NCBI GenBank assembly: GCA_033961575.1
Contig: CM066731.1
Span: 57,255,501-57,319,500, forward strand
Origin: Aselliscus stoliczkanus
Lineage: Eukaryota; Chordata; Mammalia; Chiroptera; Hipposideridae
Direction of reading: 5' to 3'
Length of the DNA: 64,000 bases
Each line of letters begins with the position of its first letter. Position 1 is the first letter of the stretch. The notes under the pieces are model-generated. The model made no database searches. It saw only the letters and a list, made by a program, of their open reading frames with translations, and had not been told where the DNA came from. The position numbers were made by a program, and so were the translations under genes. This document shows, one piece after another, positions 59,259 through 64,000 of this stretch.

Positions 59259-61021
59259 GTTTGGTATTGGCATAAAAACAGGCACATCGATCAGTGGAAC
59301 AGAACAGAGAGCCCAGAAATAAATCCAAGCATTTACGGACAGTTAATCTATGACAAGGGAAGCAAGAATTTACACTGGAGTAAAGATAGTCTATTCAATA
59401 AATGGTGCTGGGAAAATTGGACTGACACATGCAAAAAAATGAAACTGGATCATCTCCTTACGCCTTATACAAGAACAAATTCAAAATGGATTAAAGACTT
59501 AAATGTAAGACCTGAAACCATAAAAATCCTAAATGAAAATATAGGGAGTACATTTGCAGACATTACCCGGAGCAATATTTTTACTGATACATCCCTACGG
59601 GCAAGGGAAGTAAAAGAAAAAATGAACATATGGGATTATATCAGACTTAAAAGTTTTTTCACAACAAAGGAAACCATTAATAAAACAAAAAGGAATCCTA
59701 CTGAATGGGAGAATATATTTGCCAACGATATATCTGATAAGGGGTTAATATCCAAAATTTATAAAACACTCATGAAACTCAACACCAAAAAACAAACAAC
59801 CCAATTAAAAAATGGGCAGAAGATATGAAGAGACATTTCTCTAAAGAGGACATACAGATGGCCAACAGGCATATGAAAAAAAGTTCAACCTCACTGGTCA
59901 TTAGGGAAATGCAAATAAAAACCACCATCAGATACCACCTCACTCCAGTCAGAATGGCTATCATCAACAAATCAACAAACAACAAGTGCTGGCGGGGCTG
60001 TGGGGAAAAGGGGACCCTGCTGCACTGTTGGTGGGACTGCAGATTGGTGCAGCCACTATGGAAGTCAGTATGGAGGTATCTCAAAGAACTGGAAATAGAG
60101 CTACCTTTTGACCCAGCAATTCCACTCCTAGGTATTTATCCTGAAAAAACCAAGACACTTATTCAAAAAAAGTTATGCACCCCGATGTTCATAGCAGCAC
60201 AATTTACAATAGATAAGACTTGGAAACAACCAAAATGCCCGTCAGTAGATGACTGGATTAAGAAACTGTGGTATATTTATACAATGGAGTATTACTCCGC
60301 TATAAAGAAGAATGAAATCGTGCCATTTGCAATGATATGGATGGACCTAGAGACCATGATGTTGAGTGAAATAAGTCAGTCAGAGAAGGACAAATACCAT
60401 ATGATCTCACTTATATGTGGAATATGAGGGGCTGTATGAATGAGCAAAGTAAACAGAAACTGTCTCATAGATACAGAGGAAAAATCAGGGTTGCTAATTT
60501 GGAGAGGAATGGGAATGAGGGAGAAGGGGAAGGGATTAGACAGCAAAAATAGGCAACTACAATATTGCCACTGGGATAGGAAAAACAGTTTGGGGAATAT
60601 AATTAATAATGTTGTAAATATTCTGTGGAATGTCAGATGATCATAGGTCTTGTTGGGGAGACCATTTCATGGATGGAGTAGAGGTTTGATCACTGCACTG
60701 TATTACTAAGGTGGAGGTGGTATACCTACTGTAATTGAATATATATAGATAGTCACGGGATGTGGATTATACTGTGGAAGAGAGTCAGAGGAAGAGTAAT
60801 AGATATGTATGATATGGGGGGGTGTGGGGGGGTATATTGGGGGTGGGGGGTTTGTCACTTTGAGGGGTAAAATGTATAACTATTGCACTGTGTTGTACAC
60901 CTGAAACTATTGGGGGTGGGGGGGGTTGTCACTTTGAGGGGTAAAATGTATAACTATTGCACTGTGTTGTACACCTGAAACTAATTAAAAATAAAATAAA
61001 ATTAAAAAAAAAAAAAAAAAA
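59259..61021 (+). mobile_element. Young 5'-truncated L1 (ORF2 C-terminus, 3'UTR, poly-A)
   Basis: Retains the last ~390 codons of ORF2: frame one to 59826 ([27 protein letters not shown]), then frame two from about 59790 to 60427 ([39 protein letters not shown]). A single frameshift lies in the A-rich 59775-59800. A 3'UTR and a ~25-nt A tail follow. Flanked by the 16-bp duplication AAAAGCTGAGTGTCTT (59243-59258; 61022-61037). ORF2p is the L1 endonuclease/reverse transcriptase; the domains carrying those activities are absent here, so it is dead. Confidence 0.95.
60838..60981 (+). repeat. 72-bp tandem duplication in the L1 3'UTR
   Basis: The block 'gtcactttgaggggtaaaat' through 'gtacacctgaaacta' with its preceding G-rich stretch occurs twice in tandem. 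Confidence 0.9.
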
Positions 61022-61656
61022 AAAAGCTGAGTGTCTTAGTTGTATATGGATGTCTGACATTCTAGAAAATGGCCTATGAAATACACACCAAACTGACAGT
61101 GTTTTGCTTTGGAGAAAGGAATGAGATGGGAACAAGGCAGGCTTTAACTTTTTACCCTATATACTTTTGTAATGGACTTTTTAAAAGCGTAAAAACATTT
61201 TTAAAGCATTCATGTTTATTTTTTAACTTAAAATATAAGTTGATGCCAAACTCCAAAAATTGCTGAAATCCTAGCAGCAAATAGCAAAATATGGTATATA
61301 AAACTTGCCCAACATCAGTAATGCTAAATAAATATTCTTTTGGCAGAAATGATGAAATCATATGTATTCAATCTGAAAACAAAAACCAGGATTAGAACTG
61401 TACCTTGGATACATAAATGCTTGCTTTAACCTCTCCCCACTACCAATACTTTTGCTAATCTCTATTTTGCATTTAAGGGTGCTATTTTAATTTGATGAAA
61501 ATTATAGATAGAAATCATACTAAGATAAACAACTATAGAATTATTGGTTTGGCTTTTAAAGGTAAAGAGTGGTTGAACTGCAAGAAAAACCACTGTAAGA
61601 AAAAAAAAATTTCAAAGTGTCCCTCTTTCAACCCAGTATTCCTTGCTCTACTCTTT

Positions 61657-62113
61657 TGTGGTAGATAGAATGGTCCCCAAAGATGTCCACATCCCCGGAA
61701 TCTGTGAATATATTACTTTAATGGCAAGAGGACTTTGCAGATGTGATTAAATGTAGGATTTTGACATGGGGAAATCAGCTTGGATTATCCAAGTAGACCC
61801 AGTATAATCACAGTGGTCCTTGAGAGTGGAAGAGGGAAGCAGGGGAGTATGAGAGAGATCTGAAGATACTGTCCTGTTACCTTTGAAAATGTAGGAACAG
61901 GTCATGAGGCAGGAATGCAGGCAGCTTGTAGGAGCTAGACATGTCAAGGAAACTGAGTCTCCTCTAGAGACTCCAGAAAAAAAACAGCCCTGCTGACACC
62001 TTTGATTTTAAAAAAAATTAGCCCAGGGAGTACTGTTTTGCATTTCTGACTTCCTGGACCTTAGGATAACAAGTTTATATTGTTTCAAGTCATGAAATTT
62101 GTAGTAATTTGTC

Positions 62114-62174
<61 letters not shown>

Positions 62175-62176
62175 AG
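61657..62176 (+). mobile_element. MLT1-type (MaLR) LTR with a CAG expansion at its end
   Basis: 'aggactttgcagatgtgatt', 'cttggattatccaagtagac' and 'ccctgctgacacctttgatt' are ordered LTR landmarks, then 'aatttgtcacagcagcagca'. Non-coding. Confidence 0.75.
62115..62171 (+). repeat. (CAG)19 trinucleotide repeat
   Basis: Nineteen uninterrupted CAG units at the 3' end of the LTR, apparently grown from the 'cagcagc' already in the LTR end. The poly-Ala antisense frame through it is not a gene. Confidence 0.97.
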
Positions 62177-62179
62177 TAA

Positions 62180-63718
62180 CACACCTTTTCTGAAATGTTC
62201 AACATTTTTGGCCTATATTTAAAATAGTGCGTTCTCTTCAAAAAGTGATCTTTCATAGTGTTGAAATTTTAGCCCTTTTTTGCAGCAAATGAGCCTAGTA
62301 ACTGAGGGTTCAAAATGAAAGACAGGAACTCCAAGTTAGGAGAGAGGGTGCTCAGGGCATTAAAAAAGAGATATAATTTACCAGCATACCACAAAATCCT
62401 TAAAGCAGGATTATCATTCATCTGTGGGAAGTGTGACATCCTCCCAGATAGGAATGTGTGTGTTTCTTTTCAATTCTAAGCTTTCTACTTCTCAATTTAT
62501 CACCTTCCACTTTATCAGGGACAATAATCGATCTCGCCTTTTTTTCATACTCCCCTTGTCTTCTGGCCTAGTATGTCCGGGCATTCACAAAGGGAACAGT
62601 GAATTTGGGAAATCTTAGGCAAATGTGTAGTTATTGAAGGTTGTGTACTGGCATTTAGCGTGCCGGTTCTAGGAACAAAAGACTCTGGCAGTGTTTGAGA
62701 TAGTCCTGCACAAGGCAGTTCCATTCAGTGTTCAACCAGACAGGAAGGTAAGTGAAAAACCTGATTATAATTATTTAAGCCTAGAACCAGTTCCTTTTTA
62801 CATACAAACACAAGTGCACAAGTGTTGCGGCGGGGGTGGGGTGGGGGTGGTTTGCACTGTTTTAAAATACACTGAATATTTCCAAACATGCAACTACTCT
62901 GTAAACCAGGGAAAAGGTATATTTTATATTGTTCAGACTTAATCAAAAGCCATTTTAGAAAAATCACATCACTGAAGGTAACACAGCTCAAGGTTTTAAG
63001 GCACTAACACAGCCCACCAATATCTGACTGTATTTGTAGCTACTGAGTCCATAGTGATTCTACATATATGTCAGCTGGATTACTTGTACCTGAGAGTGGT
63101 TTTATTATCAATCTCTTGTTTCTCCTCCATAGTATAGGTAGAGCAGTAAGTTGATTTTTTTTTTAAAGAATTGTGTATTAGTTATCTATGAATTTCATTT
63201 TAGTGGGGTATAGGGAGTAGAATATATTGTTATAAAAAGGAGACAGTGGATCTAGTAGGGTTGAAAATACTGATCTCAATATATTCATCCATCCATCCCC
63301 CGCACCCCCCATAGCTCTGTATTTGCTACCCTCCCTTCTTTCCTTTCAGTCAAACGCCTTTAAAGTTGTCTTGACTTCACTACTCAGGCTTCAGTCCTCT
63401 GCCATCATCACCATGGCAGTGAAATGGTGGCTGCAAAAGTCACCGAACCCTTATATTCAATGGTCACTTGAAGAAAGAAACCAACCTTCATTTTACATGA
63501 ACTTTCTACAGCATTTGACTTCATTAAAACTTCCTTTTATTTGAAATTTTCATCCTGTTTTCTGTGACATCACATCCAGATTTTCATCTCTCAAACTCCT
63601 TTGCAAGCCTGCTCCTTAAATGTTGACAGTCCCCAGTATTGTGTTCTTAGCTCTCTTCTCACTCTACACTCTCTTCCTGGGCAACCTCATCCACTCCTAC
63701 GATTTCAGTCATATCCTG
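62180..63718. other. Intergenic DNA, nothing recognised
   Basis: No gene or confident repeat. A G-rich run at about 62828-62850 and a C-rich run at 63296-63311 are the only compositional oddities. Confidence 0.4.
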
Positions 63719-63731
63719 TGTTTCACAGATC

Positions 63732-63833
63732 TTTTTTTTTGAGGGCAGTGTCACTGGCCCTCCTATGTGGGACTGAACCAGGGCCGCTGGCTTCCCAAGC
63801 CAGCGCTTAACCACCACGCCACTCGGCCGGCCC
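63732..63833 (-). mobile_element. 105-bp SINE (family A), young
   Basis: Antisense near-consensus copy. Perfect 16-bp duplication TGTTTCACAGATCTTT (63719-63734 and 63834-63849), overlapping the T-run. Confidence 0.94.
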
Positions 63834-64000
63834 TGTTTCACAGATCTTTATTTCCAATCCCAAACCCTCTCCTGAACTTCATCTCTCTCCATCTGGAAGC
63901 ACTAAACACCTAAAATTCAACATGTGCCAAAATGAAACTCACCTCCTACCCACCAATCTGTGATTATACCTAGATCCTATTCCGAATGAGTAGCACCATA

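Noticed and set aside
62008..62256. Open frame with a poly-alanine tract
   Set aside because: It is the (CAG)19 microsatellite read on the minus strand inside an LTR.
1..64000. CRISPR arrays, operons, phage or bacterial mobile elements
   Set aside because: The window is clearly mammalian nuclear DNA; no array of equal repeats with spacers or prokaryotic gene organisation is present.

Overview
The window is vertebrate nuclear DNA from a placental mammal, very probably a bat. It has long AT-rich introns, one CpG island, and MIR, L2, MER20, MaLR LTR and L1 relics, overlaid by young tRNA-derived SINEs and small TA-flanked DNA transposons. One SINE family has a tRNA-Ile-like head and a tail resembling rhinolophoid bat SINEs. 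That taxonomic placement is inference from memory of repeat types, not a search.

The only protein-coding gene I can support is MYBL1 (A-MYB), on the minus strand. All 16 coding exons can be placed between 55276 (start codon in the CpG island) and 23732 (stop). They join in frame to a predicted 751-residue protein, against about 752 in human. It carries three MYB repeats, the acidic KIX-binding helix, the FAETL motif and the C-terminal regulatory region. A 3'UTR of about 2.5 kb ends at the AATAAA signal at 21253-21258. Every junction is GT-AG except intron 6, whose best donor is GC.

Layout. 1-21.2 kb: intergenic DNA downstream of MYBL1, mostly old repeats (L2, MIR, MaLR LTRs, hAT relics, L1 3' pieces), several young SINEs and microsatellites, and one CpG-enriched non-repeat patch near 12 kb. 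21.2-55.7 kb: MYBL1. Its introns hold nine copies of the 105-bp SINE (all but two antisense to the gene), two long composite SINEs, an 80-bp mariner-like MITE, a 530-bp terminal-inverted-repeat element, MER20 and old L1 pieces. 55.05-56.1 kb: CpG-island promoter with GC boxes, an NRF1-like site, an inverted CCAAT box and a CHR-like element. 56.1-64 kb: intergenic DNA upstream of MYBL1 with a young 5'-truncated L1, a candidate solo LTR, a MaLR-type LTR carrying (CAG)19, and a young SINE.

I see no other gene, no functional RNA gene, no CRISPR array and no prokaryotic feature. The most interesting signals are the GC-AG intron, exon 2 squeezed between two young SINEs, the intronic MITE hairpin, a modular multi-head SINE family, and two short dispersed duplications, each about 1.2 kb apart.
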